From positions 186,001-250,000 of the forward strand of contig NZ_JAHZSS010000001.1 in NCBI RefSeq assembly GCF_019457915.1: a stretch of DNA of 64,000 nucleotides, written 5' to 3'. Below, piece after piece: positions 1-9,933 of the stretch. The notes beneath the pieces are model-generated. The model saw nothing but the letters and a program-made list of their open reading frames with translations, ran no database searches and had not been told where the DNA came from. Position 1 is the first letter of the stretch. Each line of letters begins with the position of its first letter. The stretch is from Neiella holothuriorum. Lineage in GTDB: Bacteria; Pseudomonadota; Gammaproteobacteria; Enterobacterales; Neiellaceae. Both the position numbers and the translations under genes were made by a program.

Positions 1-1
1 T

Positions 2-154
2 ATGCAGAACAGAGCCGGCCCTGGTGAGCCATTGCATATGACGGTTGCTGGAAAGCTTAAGGTTCTACCGGGCATGGAAGAGGGCAGTGAGGTGGAAACC
101 TTAATCGTGTCTGAGCTGGTAAACGTCGCAGATCAAGATACGACCTGCGACTAA
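2..154 (+). CDS. 3' end of an unrecognised protein (partial)
   Basis: An open frame of 50 codons enters from the left edge and stops with TAA at 152-154. The visible tail has an alternating hydrophobic/charged pattern (for example VAGKLKVLPGMEEG, then VETLIVSELV) and ends in an acidic, Cys-containing tail (DQDTTCD). This suits the last beta-strands of a small domain. It converges on ygfZ with only 14 bases between the two stops. I do not recognise the family. Internal ATGs exist, but the gene probably begins outside the window. It could be a chance frame, although its composition looks coding. Confidence 0.45.
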   Translation: MQNRAGPGEPLHMTVAGKLKVLPGMEEGSEVETLIVSELVNVADQDTTCD

Positions 155-168
155 TCGAGAAGTGAATA

Positions 169-1044
169 TTAGTCGCTGCTAGGCATCGGCTCATAAGGTA
201 ACGGTTGCAGGCTTAACGCAATGCTTGCTTCTGTTTCATCGACCAGCCGGTAGCTTTCTTCATTGCTCGCATCACTTGCCAGTACCGCAAGCGTGTGCAA
301 CTTGCCATCTTGATCTAACACGCTATTGAGCAATGTGCCCGCTTTACGCCAGTTCCCATTGCGACTGATCTCTAACTGATTGTTGCCGCTAATGTGGAAT
401 TCTTCTGCCGCAGTTGCTGTCAGGTAAAAGGTCGCGCGCTTTTGTTTTCCCAAATACTGCATTCTGGCGACTGTTTCTTGGCCGATATAACAACCTTTCT
501 TAAAGCTGACTGCGCCAATCGCGGCTTGGTTTAGCATTTGTGGCACTAATTCACCCACGTGCTCAGAATCGCAGAGCAGGGGCCAGCCCGCTTGGATTTG
601 TGCTATTTGCCAAGGGCTGTCATCGCTATCCGCATCAAGGTCATTGTTCGCTAGCCATAACTGGCCAAAGGGCAACGTGGCCGTTGCTAAGGCAGGATAC
701 TGAACATCAGCAGTGAGCTGACCATAGACTGCGATATCCGCCGATACGTCAGTGATATCGACCTTGGCGAATACGCCAAACTTCTGCAGGGCAGCTAAGC
801 TAGCAGGCAATACCGCACGATGCATGACCATGAATAAGCCTTCATCCGCTTGCAGCAATATGAAATTACTCCACATTTTGCCTTTTGCATCGCAGTGGCA
901 ACCCGCCAACCAATGCTGTTGATCAAGTTGGCTCATATCACAGGTTAACTGACCTTGCAGGTAGCTGCGTTGATCATCTCCGGTGACCTGTATCACTCCG
1001 AGTTGAGAAAGGCGGTATGGCTTGGGCATAGCGGGCAAATCCAA
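169..1044 (-). CDS. ygfZ: tRNA-modifying / Fe-S assembly protein YgfZ
   Basis: YgfZ is a folate-binding protein related to the T-protein of the glycine cleavage system. In E. coli it helps maintain certain Fe-S enzymes such as MiaB. The family signature KGCYIGQE is present around residues 181-188 (E. coli has KGCYTGQE, including the conserved Cys), followed by TVARMQYLGKQKR. At 291 residues it is somewhat shorter than the E. coli protein (about 326). It is divergent from sdhE, as in many gammaproteobacteria. The start codon directly follows the divergent promoter region. Identification is firm because of the signature and the neighbours. Confidence 0.93.
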   Translation of the reverse strand: MDLPAMPKPYRLSQLGVIQVTGDDQRSYLQGQLTCDMSQLDQQHWLAGCHCDAKGKMWSNFILLQADEGLFMVMHRAVLPASLAALQKFGVFAKVDITDVSADIAVYGQLTADVQYPALATATLPFGQLWLANNDLDADSDDSPWQIAQIQAGWPLLCDSEHVGELVPQMLNQAAIGAVSFKKGCYIGQETVARMQYLGKQKRATFYLTATAAEEFHISGNNQLEISRNGNWRKAGTLLNSVLDQDGKLHTLAVLASDASNEESYRLVDETEASIALSLQPLPYEPMPSSD

Positions 1045-1105
1045 AATTATCTATAGAGAATAAAATGAGGGCGGCCGACACAAATTTCAAGAGCCAATAG
1101 GGATA

Positions 1106-1134
1106 TTGGGTCAGCTCCCTTCCACTGTTATGAT
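1106..1134 (+). promoter_or_regulatory. Probable sigma-70 promoter of sdhE-ygfX
   Basis: A -35-like TTGGGT at 1106-1111 and a -10-like TATGAT at 1129-1134 are separated by 17 bases, 32 bases before the sdhE start. The spacing is ideal and the -10 matches 5 of 6 consensus bases. Inferred from sequence only. Confidence 0.5.
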
Positions 1135-1166
1135 AGCCTTTAATGAATTGAATAGAGAGGCTAAAC

Positions 1167-1430
1167 ATGACTGCTCAAGATGCCAATATGGCGCGTTTAC
1201 GGTGGGGCTGCCGTCGCGGCATGCTGGAGTTGGACGTGATTCTAGAACCCTTTTTCGACAATGAGTTCGCCAACTTGACGCCACAATGTCAGCAAGATTT
1301 TGAGCGCCTATTGGCCTGTGATGATCCTGAGTTGTTTGCTTGGATTATGGGGCATGAAAGCTGCGAAGATGCGGCTTTAGCCGCTATGGTAAAGCGTATT
1401 GTCGACTACAACCGCAGCTTGCTCCGCTAA
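1167..1430 (+). CDS. sdhE: FAD assembly factor SdhE (succinate dehydrogenase flavinylation)
   Basis: SdhE promotes covalent attachment of FAD to the flavoprotein subunits of succinate dehydrogenase and fumarate reductase in the cytoplasm. The 87-residue product has the family's RGMLELD block at 18-24, which includes the functional RGxxE motif, and the acidic DPELFAWIMGH segment. Length and helical character match the family. An AGAGAGG-like ribosome site lies just upstream of the ATG. The 3' end overlaps ygfX by 32 bases, the usual sdhE-ygfX arrangement, so the two are probably cotranscribed and translationally coupled. Confidence 0.95.
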   Translation: MTAQDANMARLRWGCRRGMLELDVILEPFFDNEFANLTPQCQQDFERLLACDDPELFAWIMGHESCEDAALAAMVKRIVDYNRSLLR

Positions 1431-1860
1431 TTTCAAACCCTCTCGGGTGGCGCAATTGGCAGTGATGTCGATGACTTTAGCGCTACTCGCAATCTTGGCC
1501 GTGGTCTATCGCTATGGGGCTTGGACACACGGTTGGGCTGCCATCATATTGATCCCGTCGATATTGTGGCTGTGCGCTTTACTTATTCGGAAAGCCCGTC
1601 GGCTCGAAGGCTACTTGTTACTTTCCCAAGATGGTCAGGTGACGGTTCAATACACTGAAGAAAATTTGCATGGGGAAGTGCAACTTCCTTTGCTATTGAG
1701 CGATCTGGCAATTCTTATTTGCCTTGAGCATGATGGGCGCCGCCGTCAATTGCTCATTATGCGAGATGCAGTAGGCCCAGATGACTTTCGCCAGCTCAGT
1801 GCCTCATTGCTTCAACGAAGACACCAGCTGGTAGGGCAAAAGCATGGCTCGTTAGAGTGA
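1399..1860 (+). CDS. ygfX: YgfX (CptA) family small membrane protein
   Basis: This gene overlaps sdhE, as ygfX does in E. coli. The product has two hydrophobic segments, about residues 18-36 and 43-62, followed by a soluble beta-rich domain of about 85 residues, which is the YgfX layout. E. coli YgfX (about 135 residues) has been described as the toxin-like partner of SdhE that affects cytoskeletal proteins. The longest frame starts with TTG at 1399. Because the start is ambiguous, the true N terminus may lie a little downstream (a GTG or an ATG near 1447-1470). The end overlaps the nadB 3' end by nine bases on the other strand. Confidence 0.8.
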   Translation: MSTTTAACSANFKPSRVAQLAVMSMTLALLAILAVVYRYGAWTHGWAAIILIPSILWLCALLIRKARRLEGYLLLSQDGQVTVQYTEENLHGEVQLPLLLSDLAILICLEHDGRRRQLLIMRDAVGPDDFRQLSASLLQRRHQLVGQKHGSLE

Positions 1861-3483
1861 TGGTGGAGAGGGTTTGATCGGCTCCGGCTTAAGAATGGTT
1901 GGGGCACTGTTCTCTAATCGCTCCAAGTGATCCAACGTAAAGTGCAAGCCTCGACTTTCTTTTCGCTCAATGGCGCATAGCACAATCAATTCCGCCACTT
2001 GCAGCAAGTTTCTCAGCTCGAGTAAGTTATTACTCACTTTAAAATGCGAGTAGTACTCATAAACTTCTTGCTGCAATAATCGAATGCGTCGCAACGCTCG
2101 CTGTAATCGCTTGTCGGAACGAACAATACCAACGTAATCCCACATAAATAGGCGTAGTTCATGCCAGTTATGCTGAATCACAACTTCTTCGTCAGAGTCA
2201 GAAACTTGGCTGTCATCCCAGTTAGGAATATCAACAAGTGCACACGGGGTGGTTAATTGTTGGGTGATATGTTGAGCCGCAGCTTCCGCAAACACGACAC
2301 ATTCCAGCAACGAATTACTTGCCATACGGTTGGCGCCGTGCAAGCCGGTGTAGCTAACTTCACCAATGGCATAAAGCCCTTCTAAGTCGGTACGACCATC
2401 GAAGTCGACCATAACGCCACCACATGTGTAGTGTGCTGCGGGCACAACTGGAATGGATTGAGACGTAATGTCGATGCCCAGTGATTTTAATTTTTCGTAA
2501 ATGGTTGGGAAGTGGCTTTTGACGAAGTCTGCTGGCTTGTGGGAAATATCCAAGTAGACACAGTCAGCGCCGAGTCGCTTCATTTCATAGTCAATGGCAC
2601 GAGCCACAATATCGCGAGGAGCAAGCTCTAAACGCTCATCAAAGCGATGCATGAAGCGTTCACCACTTGGCAATTTAAGATGAGCGCCTTCACCTCGCAG
2701 CGCTTCGGTCAGCAAGTAGTTACGGGCTTCAGGGTGAAACAAGCAGGTGGGGTGGAATTGATTGAATTCCATGTTCGCCACGCGACAACCCGCGCGCCAT
2801 GCCATGGCGATACCATCGCCTGATGCCACGTCTGGATTACTTGTGTACTGGTATACCTTCGATGCGCCGCCGGTTGCTAAAATCACAAAGCGAGCACGGA
2901 TGGTTTCGACATGCTCTTTGTCTCGGTTCCAAATGTAGGCACCGTGTACTTTATTTTCATCCAGGCCAAGTTTATGGCCGGTAATGAGATCAACTGCGTT
3001 ATAGCGTTCGAGCAAAGTAATGTTACTGTGAGCGCGCACTGCATCGACCAAGGTCGTTTGTACGGCTTTGCCGGTCGCGTCGGCGGCATGAAGAATTCGC
3101 CGGTGGCTGTGGCCACCCTCTCGAGTGAGATGATAACGAAGCTGGCCGTTGTCATCGCGTTCGGTATCAAACGGCACGCCTTTGTCAATCAGGAACTGAA
3201 TACTTTGGCGAGCGCGAGAAGCAGTGTAGAGTACCGCCTCTTCGTCACATAAGTCTGCGCCGGCATCCAACGTATCGGCAACGTGGGAAGAGATACTATC
3301 GGTCTCATCAAACACTGCAGCGATCCCACCTTGGGCATAATAGGTGGCACCTTCGGTCAACGGGCCTTTACTTAGTACGAGCACTTTGGCATCGTTGGCG
3401 AGCCGTAGCGCTGCAGTAAGGCCTGCAGCACCGCTTCCGATAATGAGTACATCACAGGTATAATCAGCGGATTGTTTCATCAA
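1852..3483 (-). CDS. nadB: L-aspartate oxidase
   Basis: NadB oxidises L-aspartate to iminoaspartate, the first step of de novo NAD synthesis. It shows the Rossmann FAD motif IGSGAAGL at 15-22, the [14 protein letters not shown] active-site segment around 125-140, [11 protein letters not shown], and the C-terminal [14 protein letters not shown] flavin-contact block near 380-395. At 543 residues it matches the E. coli enzyme (540). It is divergent from rpoE, the conserved nadB-rpoE arrangement of gammaproteobacteria. nadA and nadC are not in the window. Confidence 0.97.
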   Translation of the reverse strand: MMKQSADYTCDVLIIGSGAAGLTAALRLANDAKVLVLSKGPLTEGATYYAQGGIAAVFDETDSISSHVADTLDAGADLCDEEAVLYTASRARQSIQFLIDKGVPFDTERDDNGQLRYHLTREGGHSHRRILHAADATGKAVQTTLVDAVRAHSNITLLERYNAVDLITGHKLGLDENKVHGAYIWNRDKEHVETIRARFVILATGGASKVYQYTSNPDVASGDGIAMAWRAGCRVANMEFNQFHPTCLFHPEARNYLLTEALRGEGAHLKLPSGERFMHRFDERLELAPRDIVARAIDYEMKRLGADCVYLDISHKPADFVKSHFPTIYEKLKSLGIDITSQSIPVVPAAHYTCGGVMVDFDGRTDLEGLYAIGEVSYTGLHGANRMASNSLLECVVFAEAAAQHITQQLTTPCALVDIPNWDDSQVSDSDEEVVIQHNWHELRLFMWDYVGIVRSDKRLQRALRRIRLLQQEVYEYYSHFKVSNNLLELRNLLQVAELIVLCAIERKESRGLHFTLDHLERLENSAPTILKPEPIKPSPPSL

Positions 3484-3583
3484 GTTACTGGCGACAGGTA
3501 TTAGTCCTTGTTATGTTAGCGGAAGTTGGCTTCCCATTACACAACTCTCATATTTGAAGTCATATTTTTTTTAATTTTTATCC

Positions 3584-3610
3584 GAACTTTTCTCAAACTC
3601 GTGGGTCTGA
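3584..3610 (+). promoter_or_regulatory. Sigma-E (RpoE) autoregulatory promoter
   Basis: GAACTT at 3584-3589 and TCTGA at 3606-3610 are separated by exactly 16 bases. Both elements and the spacing match the consensus for extracytoplasmic sigma-E promoters. The site lies 63 bases before the rpoE start, where E. coli rpoE has its autoregulated promoter. This implies positive feedback on the rpoE-rseABC operon under envelope stress. Confidence 0.88.
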
Positions 3611-3673
3611 CTTGTATCGCCACACGAGCCGGCGAAGTTGCAGTAATCGGATTGCATAGGAGAATCGGCTCGA

Positions 3674-4252
3674 ATGAGCGAGCAGAGTATCGACCAGAAG
3701 TTGGTCGAACGCGTGCAGCAAGGTGATAAGCGAGCTTTCGATTTGTTGGTGCAAAAGTACCAGCATAAAGTGGCAAACCTTATTTCTCGATACGTAAAGA
3801 ACCCAGCTGAGGTTCAAGATGTGGCGCAAGAAGCTTTCATCAAAGCGTACCGAGCATTAGGTAATTTCCGTGGTGAAAGTGCTTTTTATACTTGGCTGTA
3901 CCGAATCGCAGTAAATAGCGCGAAGAACTATTTGGTTTCGCAGGGGCGTCGTCCGCCAGCTGCCGATGTTGATGCTCAGGATGCTGAGTTTTACGAAGGT
4001 GGCGAAGTTTTACATGAGGTGGCAACACCAGAACGTGAAGCTTTATCCGATGAAATCAGACAAGTGTTGTTCGAAGCTATTGAAAACCTGCCCGATGATC
4101 TGCGCACAGCAATTACGTTGCGTGAGCTTGAAGGTATGAGTTACGAAGAGATCGCCGGCGTGATGGATTGTCCTGTTGGGACAGTACGATCACGAATATT
4201 CCGAGCGAGAGAAACAATTGACAAGCGGCTGCAACCGCTTATTCAGCGCTAA
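3674..4252 (+). CDS. rpoE: RNA polymerase sigma-E factor
   Basis: A group 4 (ECF) sigma factor that directs transcription of envelope-stress genes. Region 2 lies at about 24-90 (DLLVQKYQHKVANLI, then QDVAQEAFIKAYRALGNF). Region 4, with its helix-turn-helix, lies at about 135-185 (LRELEGMSYEEIAGVMD, then PVGTVRSRIFRARE). The length of 192 matches E. coli RpoE (191). A ribosome site (AGGAGA) lies 10 bases before the ATG. It heads the operon with rseA, rseB and rseC, which hold it inactive at the inner membrane or modulate that control. Confidence 0.98.
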   Translation: MSEQSIDQKLVERVQQGDKRAFDLLVQKYQHKVANLISRYVKNPAEVQDVAQEAFIKAYRALGNFRGESAFYTWLYRIAVNSAKNYLVSQGRRPPAADVDAQDAEFYEGGEVLHEVATPEREALSDEIRQVLFEAIENLPDDLRTAITLRELEGMSYEEIAGVMDCPVGTVRSRIFRARETIDKRLQPLIQR

Positions 4253-4285
4253 TAGATATAAGCCTCAAAAGGCACGGTGTTTAGT

Positions 4286-4909
4286 ATGACTGACAAGTTC
4301 GAACGGGTATCTGCTCTGGTTGATGAACAGCTAGACGACAAGATGATTGATGCACTTCTGGATGATCCAGAGCTTCAACAGCAATGGGCACGTCACCACA
4401 CCGTAAGTGATGCCATTCGTGGTGATGATGTTACCATTCTCTCAGCAGATTTTACTGCTCAGGTCTCAGCTGCCATTGCCGATGAACCAACTGTTTTGGC
4501 GCCCAAACCTTCTGCTGAAAAACGAGCAGTTAAGGTGCCAGGTAAAGTGGTTCGTATGTTCCGCCAAGTGGGCCAGTATGCGATTGCCGCTACTGTTGCA
4601 GCTGTTGCCATTGTTGGCGTGCAACAAACCGGTCAACAATCCGAAGAACAACCTCTACCTGTACTCAACACTAACCCTGTAATGGGCGTGAGCACCTCAC
4701 CGGTGAGCTTGAATGCAACACCTGCTGGCAGCTCCAGTATGCAGTCTCAAGCAGAAACTCGACAAAGATTGATTGAACAACGACGTCGAATTAATGCATA
4801 TTTCCAAGACCATGAGCTTCAAATGAGAATTCAGCAGCCGCAAGAAACTGCCCAAGCTGCTAATCAACACGATGCAAAGAGTTCAACCACTGAACAACCT
4901 CAGCAATAA
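4286..4909 (+). CDS. rseA: Anti-sigma-E factor RseA
   Basis: RseA is the inner-membrane protein that sequesters RpoE until DegS and RseP cleave it. The N-terminal cytoplasmic part begins with the family pattern (ERVSALVDEQLDD) and includes the conserved WARHHTVSDAIRGD helix around 36-49. One transmembrane segment lies at about residues 98-112 (AIAATVAAVAIVGV), and the periplasmic tail is rich in Gln. I chose the ATG at 4286. A GTG nine bases upstream (4277) is in frame and cannot be excluded. The tail overlaps the longest possible rseB frame. Confidence 0.93.
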   Translation: MTDKFERVSALVDEQLDDKMIDALLDDPELQQQWARHHTVSDAIRGDDVTILSADFTAQVSAAIADEPTVLAPKPSAEKRAVKVPGKVVRMFRQVGQYAIAATVAAVAIVGVQQTGQQSEEQPLPVLNTNPVMGVSTSPVSLNATPAGSSSMQSQAETRQRLIEQRRRINAYFQDHELQMRIQQPQETAQAANQHDAKSSTTEQPQQ

Positions 4910-4928
4910 TCAATACTCGCTGCAGCCA

Positions 4929-5966
4929 ATGATCGCTGCAGCGCTTTTCCTCTTTTCCTTATTGGTGTCTTTAGGTGCTCATGCCGAGCCTCCCGAAGAG
5001 CCGACCGTTTCTATCGTTGAACCCACAGAAACCATCGCGACCGTGGCGACTGCTGAAGCCTGGTTACAACGAATGGGTCAGACGTTCCAAGCGGCAAACT
5101 ACTCACTCTCGGTGATACGCGTAAATCAACAGCATTTTGAGCCGATCGCTATCGAACACGGCATTGTTGATGGCGAAACATTGGTTTACGTGAATTACTT
5201 GAATGGTCCTGAGCGGGAAATCCTTCATCGCGATGGCGTGGTTACTTATTTTCAGCATGATGAACCACCTTATTCCGTTGCTGGTCAACGTGCGGTAGGG
5301 CCTATTCCGCGCGCCTTTATCACCGATGTATCGATTCTAAAACGCAGCTATCAGTTTGTGTTAGGTGGCCGTAACCGGGTTTTAGGACGCTCAGCGCAAC
5401 TCATTCGAATCGAACCGAACGAAGCGGATCGTTACGCCATTTGGGTGTGGCTTGATGCCGAGCATGGCATGCTATTGCGTGCCGATATTGTGTCCCCAAG
5501 CGGTGAGCCATTGGAGCATATTCAAGTTGTTTCAATGCAGTATTCAGAAACACCAAGCGCGGTGGTTCAACAATTAGCAGCCCTTGATTTACCTGCGCCG
5601 GTGCCCTTGATGGAATCGCAGCAGGTTAGCGGTAATGGCCGAATTCGCTGGGTAACGGGGTATCTGCCCGAAGGTTTTGAATTGATTGGCCGTGATCGTC
5701 ATCGCCTTGGTGTGACCAAAGACCTTGTTGATTACCAACTCTACAGCGACGGCATCAGCTCTGTATCTGTTTATGTCGGCTCTGCGGCTGATGAAAAGCC
5801 GGGTCAAGCTGGCGTCAGTAAAGGTGCGACTCATTTGGTGACGGTAGCCAAAGATGGCGTTGAAGTTGCTGTGATTGGCAAATTACCTATTGAAACCATT
5901 ACTCGCATTGTTGAGAGCGTGCACCCCGTTGTGGCCAATAGCTCATTACCGGGTAAGGCCCCGTGA
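4929..5966 (+). CDS. rseB: Sigma-E regulatory protein RseB (MucB)
   Basis: RseB is a periplasmic protein that binds the RseA tail and protects it from DegS, releasing it when it senses off-pathway lipopolysaccharide. From the ATG at 4929 the product starts with a clear signal peptide (IAAALFLFSLLVSLGAHA). It is followed by the MucB/RseB N-domain (about 45-210), with its RDGVVTYFQ and LGGRNRVLGRSAQLIRIEP strands, and the smaller C-domain (WVTGYLPEGFELI onward). An in-frame ATG at 4872 would add 19 residues and overlap rseA. The 4929 start gives a normal signal peptide. The end overlaps the rseC start. Confidence 0.93.
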   Translation: MIAAALFLFSLLVSLGAHAEPPEEPTVSIVEPTETIATVATAEAWLQRMGQTFQAANYSLSVIRVNQQHFEPIAIEHGIVDGETLVYVNYLNGPEREILHRDGVVTYFQHDEPPYSVAGQRAVGPIPRAFITDVSILKRSYQFVLGGRNRVLGRSAQLIRIEPNEADRYAIWVWLDAEHGMLLRADIVSPSGEPLEHIQVVSMQYSETPSAVVQQLAALDLPAPVPLMESQQVSGNGRIRWVTGYLPEGFELIGRDRHRLGVTKDLVDYQLYSDGISSVSVYVGSAADEKPGQAGVSKGATHLVTVAKDGVEVAVIGKLPIETITRIVESVHPVVANSSLPGKAP

Positions 5967-6433
5967 TAGAAACCGTTGCCACTGTTGTTGCGGTCAACCA
6001 GGGTACTATCACTGTGGAAGCTTTGCGGCGCAGTAGCTGCGATCAATGTGCTGACAAAGACTGTGGCAACGGGCAAGTAAACCGAGCGTTGTCGAATCGC
6101 TATCACCGTTTGTCGTTACCATTCGATGAGCCAGTCGCCATCGGCCAACAAGTTATTGTGGCGTTGCCTGAGCAAGGTTTGCTCACGGCAGCGGGCTTAA
6201 TGTTTGTGGTGCCACTGCTCGCTATTTTGATTGGCGCCGGTATTGGCCAATGGTTATTGGTGGAATTACTCGCGCAACATGAGCTTTGGGTGGTAGTGCT
6301 GGCTGCGAGTGCCGGTGTCGCGGGCTTTACAATAGCTCGCTGGTGGCATCGTAAAATTCAGTCTCATCAATGGTTTGAACCTCACATTAAACGGCTTCAC
6401 CATACAATTACAGCAACAGAAGTTAGCAGCTAA
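5963..6433 (+). CDS. rseC: RseC/MucC family membrane protein
   Basis: RseC is an inner-membrane protein of the sigma-E operon. In E. coli it has a mild positive effect on sigma-E and a link to SoxR reduction. The N-terminal cytoplasmic part has the family's cysteine cluster (CDQCADKDCGNG, about 22-33), suggestive of an Fe-S or redox role. Two transmembrane helices follow, about 72-93 and 101-120. The GTG start at 5963 overlaps the rseB TGA by four bases, so translation is coupled. The length of 156 equals the usual size. Confidence 0.92.
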   Translation: MIETVATVVAVNQGTITVEALRRSSCDQCADKDCGNGQVNRALSNRYHRLSLPFDEPVAIGQQVIVALPEQGLLTAAGLMFVVPLLAILIGAGIGQWLLVELLAQHELWVVVLAASAGVAGFTIARWWHRKIQSHQWFEPHIKRLHHTITATEVSS

Positions 6434-6524
6434 CGCTGAAAGTCCTACAATCCTAGTCTCAACGGCTTATTTTAAGTACAATCTCCGCCCTTAGAATTAA
6501 CTCTAGCTAGGCAGTTCAGACCCA

Positions 6525-8324
6525 ATGAAGCAAACGCATATTCGTAATTTCTCGATCATCGCCCACATCGATCATGGTAAGTCGACGCTTTCCGATCGCT
6601 TGATTCAGCATTGTGGCGGTTTAAGTGATCGTGAAATGGCCTCACAGGTACTGGATTCCATGGATTTGGAGCGCGAACGGGGTATCACCATTAAAGCCCA
6701 GTCGGTTACTCTGAATTACACGGCTAAAGACGGTGAAACCTACCAGCTCAACTTCATTGATACTCCAGGCCACGTTGACTTTTCTTATGAAGTGTCGCGT
6801 TCACTAGCAGCCTGTGAAGGCGCGCTGCTGGTGGTCGATGCCGGCCAAGGCGTTGAAGCACAAACCCTCGCCAACTGTTACACCGCCATTGAAATGGATT
6901 TGGAAGTGGTGCCAATCCTTAACAAGATTGACTTGCCGCAGGCCGATCCGGATCGCGTTGCCGAAGAAATCGAAGATATTGTCGGTATCGACGCCATTGA
7001 TGCGGTGCGTTGTTCCGCTAAGACTGGTATTGGTATTGAAGATGTATTAGAGCGTATTGTGCAGTCTATTCCTGCGCCTGAAGGCCATGAAGAGCAAGCA
7101 ACACAGGCTTTGATCATCGACTCGTGGTTTGATTCCTACTTAGGCGTTGTGTCCTTGGTTCGCGTTAAAAACGGCGAGCTGAAAAAGGGCGATAAAATTC
7201 GCGTTAAGAGTACTGGCCAAGACTGGGGTATTGACCGCATTGGTATTTTTACGCCGAAACAAACCGATACCGGTGTGTTGCGTACCGGCGAAGTTGGCTG
7301 GGTTGTCTGTGGCATGAAAGAAATTTTGGGCGCGCCAGTTGGCGATACCCTGACCCTGACTCGCAATCCATGTGAGACCGCTTTGCCTGGTTTCCAAAAA
7401 GTGAAGCCGCAGGTATACGCAGGTTTGTTCCCTATTAGCTCCGATGATTACGAAGCGTTCCGAGATGCGCTGGCAAAATTAAGCCTTAACGATGCCTCGC
7501 TGTTCTACGAACCAGAAAGCTCAGCTGCATTGGGCTTTGGTTTTCGTTGTGGTTTCCTCGGTATGCTGCATATGGAAATCATCCAAGAACGCTTGGAGCG
7601 CGAGTACGATCTTGAACTGATTACCACGGCGCCAACGGTTGTTTATCAAGTTGTGGTGAATGATGGTTCTGTCGAAATGGTTGATAGTCCAGCCAAACTG
7701 CCACCCATTAACAACATCGAGGAAATCCGAGAGCCGATTGCTGACGTCAATATTCTTGTACCACAAGAACATTTGGGCAACGTGATTACTTTGTGCGTGG
7801 AAAAACGGGGCGTGCAAACCAATATGAGTTACCACGGTAACCAAGTCTCATTGAATTACGACATTCCAATGGGCGAAGTGGTCTTGGATTTCTTTGACCG
7901 ACTGAAATCAACCAGTCGTGGTTATGCATCACTTGATTACAATTTTAAACATTTTCAAGAAGCGAAAATGGTTAGAGTGGATATTCTGATCAATGGTGAT
8001 CGGGTTGATGCGTTAGCAATCATCTGTCATGCCGATAGCGCACAAAGCCGTGGACGAGCAGTGGTGGAAAAAATGCGCGAGCTGATCCCGCGTCAAATGT
8101 TTGATGTGGCAATTCAAGCTGCGATTGGCAACCACGTCATTGCCCGCTCGACGGTGAAGCAAATGCGTAAGAACGTGATTGCTAAATGTTATGGTGGTGA
8201 CATCAGTCGTAAGAAAAAACTACTGGCGAAACAGAAAGAAGGTAAGAAGCGCATGAAGCAGGTCGGCAATGTAGAAGTGCCGCAAGAAGCGTTTCTGGCA
8301 ATCCTTAAAGTTGACGGTAAATAG
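6525..8324 (+). CDS. lepA: Elongation factor 4 (LepA), ribosome-associated GTPase
   Basis: LepA is a translational GTPase that acts on the ribosome during biogenesis or initiation. The G1 loop AHIDHGKST is at about 13-21, the switch II region DTPGHVDF near 77-84, and the G4 motif NKID near 131-134. The LepA-specific C-terminal domain is complete and ends with [16 protein letters not shown]. At 599 residues it equals E. coli LepA. lepB follows after 8 bases. A 91-base gap separates it from rseC and probably holds its own promoter. Confidence 0.98.
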   Translation: MKQTHIRNFSIIAHIDHGKSTLSDRLIQHCGGLSDREMASQVLDSMDLERERGITIKAQSVTLNYTAKDGETYQLNFIDTPGHVDFSYEVSRSLAACEGALLVVDAGQGVEAQTLANCYTAIEMDLEVVPILNKIDLPQADPDRVAEEIEDIVGIDAIDAVRCSAKTGIGIEDVLERIVQSIPAPEGHEEQATQALIIDSWFDSYLGVVSLVRVKNGELKKGDKIRVKSTGQDWGIDRIGIFTPKQTDTGVLRTGEVGWVVCGMKEILGAPVGDTLTLTRNPCETALPGFQKVKPQVYAGLFPISSDDYEAFRDALAKLSLNDASLFYEPESSAALGFGFRCGFLGMLHMEIIQERLEREYDLELITTAPTVVYQVVVNDGSVEMVDSPAKLPPINNIEEIREPIADVNILVPQEHLGNVITLCVEKRGVQTNMSYHGNQVSLNYDIPMGEVVLDFFDRLKSTSRGYASLDYNFKHFQEAKMVRVDILINGDRVDALAIICHADSAQSRGRAVVEKMRELIPRQMFDVAIQAAIGNHVIARSTVKQMRKNVIAKCYGGDISRKKKLLAKQKEGKKRMKQVGNVEVPQEAFLAILKVDGK

Positions 8325-8332
8325 GGACATTC

Positions 8333-9247
8333 ATGGCCACATATTTTTCACAGATCTTGTTCTTCCTGACTTTATTCAGCGGCATTATCTATGCGCTGGA
8401 ACGTTGGGTTTGGAGTAAAAAGCGTGCTGAAGCTTTAGCGACCGGCGACGCCCATACCGAAACGGGTCTGCCCGATGATGCCAAAGCCAAGCTGACTGAA
8501 ATACCGGGCTGGATTGACACCGCGGTATCGGTTTTCCCTGTGTTGGCTTTCGTGCTGATCTTGCGTTCATTCATTTATGAGCCGTTTCAAATCCCATCAG
8601 GCTCGATGATGCCGACCTTGCTCAAAGGCGACTTCATTCTGGTTGAAAAATTTGCCTATGGCCTCCGTGAGCCACTATTACGCAAAGAACTCGTGGAAAC
8701 TGGTCGCCCTCAACGTGGCGACGTCATCGTCTTTAAGTATCCCGAGTCACCGAACGTTGATTACATCAAACGTGTTGTTGGACTCCCTGGTGATTCGATT
8801 ATTTATCGTGATAAGCAGCTTTACGTTAAACCTGCTTGTGAAGGGGCTAAGTGTTCTGGCTACACGCCGGTTGAGATGACCGGCCAGGCCAAAAGCCAAT
8901 ACTTCCAAGGGCCATTCCCGTTGATCCAAGGGCACTCACAGCTTGGTGATGCGAGTCATGAGTTGTTGGTTAACCCGGCTATTCCTGATCGCATTACTGA
9001 ATACTTTACTCAACCGGGCACTCAATCAGATGAGTGGAAAGTTCCAGCCAATTCATACTTTGTACTGGGTGATAACCGCGATAATTCCCGCGATAGTCGT
9101 TTCTGGGGATTTGTGCCGGAAGACTACTTGGTGGGCAAAGCCGTGTTCATCTGGATGAGCTTTGAATTTGAACGCAGCGAAGACTCTTGGTTGCCAGGTT
9201 GGATCCCAACAGGCGTTCGCTTCGAACGTTTAGGAAGCATTGAATAA
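8333..9247 (+). CDS. lepB: Signal peptidase I (leader peptidase)
   Basis: LepB cleaves signal peptides from exported preproteins at the periplasmic face of the inner membrane. It has two N-terminal membrane helices (about 4-22 and 62-78). The catalytic Ser is in PSGSMMPT (Ser91) and the catalytic Lys in [12 protein letters not shown] (Lys146). The box E motif [11 protein letters not shown] is near 243-253. These positions match the E. coli enzyme. The length of 304 is slightly below E. coli (324). It is coupled to rnc, since its TAA overlaps the rnc ATG. Confidence 0.98.
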   Translation: MATYFSQILFFLTLFSGIIYALERWVWSKKRAEALATGDAHTETGLPDDAKAKLTEIPGWIDTAVSVFPVLAFVLILRSFIYEPFQIPSGSMMPTLLKGDFILVEKFAYGLREPLLRKELVETGRPQRGDVIVFKYPESPNVDYIKRVVGLPGDSIIYRDKQLYVKPACEGAKCSGYTPVEMTGQAKSQYFQGPFPLIQGHSQLGDASHELLVNPAIPDRITEYFTQPGTQSDEWKVPANSYFVLGDNRDNSRDSRFWGFVPEDYLVGKAVFIWMSFEFERSEDSWLPGWIPTGVRFERLGSIE

Positions 9248-9933
9248 TGGCGTTAAACGCCGTCAACATCACCCGACTACAAACGATAGTCGGGCATCAA
9301 TTCGCCGAGCCGTCGTTATTAGAGCAAGCGCTTACTCACCGTAGTGCTGCTGCAATACATAATGAGCGGCTTGAATTTTTAGGCGATGCCGTACTGGGCG
9401 TGGTGATAGCCGAAGCCCTTTATCATGCTTTTCCTGAACAAGATGAAGGCGATTTGAGTCGCATGCGCGCAACCTTAGTTCGTGGTCAAACACTGGCCGA
9501 GTTGGCGCAAGATTTTGGTTTGGGCGATTACCTCAAACTAGGGCCGGGTGAACTTAAAAGTGGCGGTTTCCGTCGCGAGTCCATTCTCGCCGATTCGGTT
9601 GAAGCTATTATCGGTGCGGTGTTTTTAGACGCCGGTATTGATGTGGCCAAAGCCATGGTGCTGAGCTGGTATCAACCGCGTTTAGCCAACATATCGCCAG
9701 GCAACAACCAGAAAGATCCGAAAACGCGTCTACAAGAACATTTGCAAGCGCACAAACTCGCGTTGCCAACGTATCTGGTAACCAACACCACGGGGCAGGC
9801 GCACAAACAAACCTTCACCGTTAGTTGCACCATTGAAGACGCTGAGCCTGTGATTGCACAGGGTTCTAGCCGTCGTAAAGCAGAGCAAGCAGCCGCCGAA
9901 CAAGTGCTGCAAAGGTTATTAACCAATGACTAA
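9247..9933 (+). CDS. rnc: Ribonuclease III
   Basis: This double-strand-specific endoribonuclease processes rRNA precursors and structured mRNAs. The signature [12 protein letters not shown] is at about 41-52 and provides metal-binding acidic residues. The second acidic cluster, [14 protein letters not shown], is near 117-130. A double-stranded RNA-binding domain fills about 155-225 ([12 protein letters not shown] to [14 protein letters not shown]). The length of 228 is close to E. coli (226). The ATG overlaps the lepB stop and the gene end overlaps era by eight bases, the usual rnc-era coupling. Confidence 0.98.
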   Translation: MALNAVNITRLQTIVGHQFAEPSLLEQALTHRSAAAIHNERLEFLGDAVLGVVIAEALYHAFPEQDEGDLSRMRATLVRGQTLAELAQDFGLGDYLKLGPGELKSGGFRRESILADSVEAIIGAVFLDAGIDVAKAMVLSWYQPRLANISPGNNQKDPKTRLQEHLQAHKLALPTYLVTNTTGQAHKQTFTVSCTIEDAEPVIAQGSSRRKAEQAAAEQVLQRLLTND

